Assembly (NCBI GenBank): GCA_013396655.1
Contig: WBMV01000457.1
Coordinates: forward strand, 1 to 64,000
Reading direction: 5' to 3'
Length of the DNA: 64,000 nt
From: Campylorhamphus procurvoides
Taxonomy: Eukaryota; Chordata; Aves; Passeriformes; Dendrocolaptidae
In this document: piece by piece, positions 62,273 through 64,000 of the stretch
Numbering within the stretch: the stretch's first letter is position 1
How the letters are laid out: every line of letters begins with the position of its first letter
Translations under genes and position numbers: made by a program
The notes under the pieces: model-generated
Databases searched by the model: none
Told to the model about the DNA's origin: nothing
The model's input: the letters and a program-made list of their open reading frames with translations, nothing else

Positions 62273-64000
62273 TATTAGATGTATAAGGTTTTAGAAGCAC
62301 CACAACAAGAAGGGCTTCGGTTCCAGCTCATCCCTGCTCCTACACAAGCAGTTGGTTGAAATGCCTAAAATTTTCTGTGTCTGTTTCCTGGACCTGAGTA
62401 ATAGCATGAGGTATTTAGACATTCAGACAGAGAACTTCTGTCCCTTCAGGAATATCACAGCCTCTTCATTGCTTTCCTACGGAACTGAGTGTAAAATGAA
62501 AGACACATTTCTGATTTGCAAGCTTATTATTTAGGGCCTGGTGTGGAGGTGCACATTCGAATACCACAGTGTCACTTGAGACACACTAGAGTATCTGGCA
62601 AATCCCTGCAGAACTTGTATATATTTCACCAAACCTCTGTGAGACCAATTCACTTCTGGAGACTGCTGGAGAGATGCCCTCAATAGCTCAGATGGCACTA
62701 GATGTTCAAGCATAAGCAAATGAATCAAGCCCAGGGACACTAAATTTGGATTTCAGCCCTCTCAGCTTATCCATCAGTATGAAATGTTCAAACCATAAGA
62801 GGAGATGCTGACAGAAATAGCTCTGAACCTCCTTCTTAAATCCTCTATTGGAGTGGGAAGAGGCATGAAAAGGAGTGAGGGATGGTGGCAGCAAGTTAGC
62901 ATTGCTCAGCTCCAGGGACAGGCAGCACAGAATCTGTTAGTTTGAGTAGAATTACACAGTCTGAATGACAAAACACTACATAACATGAACTTCCTCCTGT
63001 GAAGCCTCTTGAGAATAATAATGTGATCACCTTTTTCTTATTATTATAAATAGATTATTACACAGTCCTGACTTCCCTAACCTCCATAGAAGTATTACTT
63101 CACTAAGACAATAATAACCCAGTGGTAAATTATATTAATTCTACAAATAGTGTGAAAAATTCTAGCTAACCAAAGAGGTTAATCCTTGTTTAATCTTCAG
63201 TTGCTGTGCTAGTGTGATATAAATCTGATGGTAAAGGCGGGGGACAGGATAGCAGAATAAAGCCCTGCATACAAAATGTATTAATTTGAAAGTTTGCTTT
63301 AGCACTGTAATGTTTCATAAAAGGCTAGTCAACTGACAATAATTGGAAAATAAGTACTAAAAATAATAGCATTTATTTGCCCTTTCTGGCATGCTCTCTT
63401 TGGATGCAAGAGCCTAGGGAAAGATAGAAATACTGCAGCTGAAATGCATAAACCATTTGTTTTCAGTACAAGAAAAAGGCTCCTCAAGGGGCAGCTAAAA
63501 TACTCAAAGGATGTATTTTCTATACATCCAAACAACCCTTAGATTACTCTGTCCACAGAGATGCAATACCAGGTAAAGCAGATACTGAAAACAAGTATTT
63601 ATTCTCTGCATGGTATTGTTTGCCTTTCCCTCCTGCTAATCTTATTCTTATGACACCAGACACTGCATAATTTGACATTTCAAATGTATGGCACCGTCAC
63701 AATGATACATGAGGAAACATTTACAGAGCCTGGCACAAGAAGCAAAATTAATACTGAAAAGCCAATGACTGGCTCAGATTGTCTGCTATCCCTCAGTTTG
63801 TAGGGTAAATATTCAGTGTAACAGTTAAACTTTGGAACACAAATAATTGATAGCTTTGAAGCAATGACTGCAGATATTTACCACCTACCTGTTTACTTGT
63901 TTTTTGCCAGCACCAATGTTATTTTGCTGCAGGCATATCTTGCTATATGATCAAATGAGGTTAAAAATAATCATACACAGTGAATTCATTATATTCTTTA
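62273..64000. other. AT-rich single-copy DNA, no gene recognised
   Basis: No CR1, LTR or RNA gene is recognisable. Open frames are at most about 70 codons and lack domains. The sequence runs to the end of the window without a feature that I can support. Confidence 0.6.

Noticed and set aside
1..64000. CRISPR arrays, tRNA, rRNA or known microRNA genes
   Set aside because: None were seen by eye. The repeats present are mobile-element tails and simple repeats, and no regular spacer-repeat structure exists.

Overview
This window looks like a gene-free piece of a bird chromosome. The main evidence is its mobile elements. Seven CR1 (chicken repeat 1) LINE segments carry the avian-type CR1 3' end, recognisable as runs like AGAATCATAGAATGG or GATTCTGTGA, and an eighth short piece is probable. 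Two solo long terminal repeats (LTRs) resemble the avian endogenous retrovirus group whose LTRs begin TGTCCTGGTT...GCTGGGAT. The rest is AT-rich single-copy DNA with short simple repeats. It has no bacterial-style operons, no dense coding, and no RNA gene that I can recognise. The species cannot be fixed from this; a neognath bird is the best guess.

No intact protein-coding gene is supported. The longest open frame (174 codons, minus strand, 20420-20944) runs through a 93-base pyrimidine tract and is an artefact. The other open frames are near chance length for AT-rich DNA, lack recognisable domains, or are fragments of the CR1 reverse-transcriptase ORF2. The window is either intergenic or lies in one or more very large introns; the sequence alone cannot separate these.

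Layout. 1-3051: single-copy, with an A/C-rich patch and a Rab-like seven-residue motif. 3052-3464: solo LTR, minus. 3465-19559: single-copy, with a G-quadruplex-type GGGA tract (6934-6975), an exon-like 63-bp segment (5387-5449) and a 51-55 bp tandem duplication (15433-15538). 19560-20135: solo LTR, plus. 20136-23620: single-copy, with the 93-bp pyrimidine tract. 23621-24148: two abutting CR1 3' ends, minus. 24149-41185: single-copy, with one CR1 tail (26383-26509) and a perfect 11-bp hairpin (35173-35198). 41186-41331: CR1 tail, plus. 41332-58099: single-copy, with an unexplained GC-richer patch (41629-41860), a 31-bp CR1-like stub and several inverted or tandem repeats. 58100-62272: a cluster of three CR1 copies, two of which preserve long stretches of decayed ORF2. 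62273-64000: single-copy.

The only recognisable coding content is LINE-derived. The CR1 copies carry frameshifts, stops and deletions, so they are dead. No genes work together here, and I found no convincing new biological system. The most checkable items are the GC-richer patch at 41.6-41.9 kb, the canonical G4 motif at 6961-6975, the long polypyrimidine tract, the CR1 cluster, and two weak coding hints (1736-1800 and 5387-5449).
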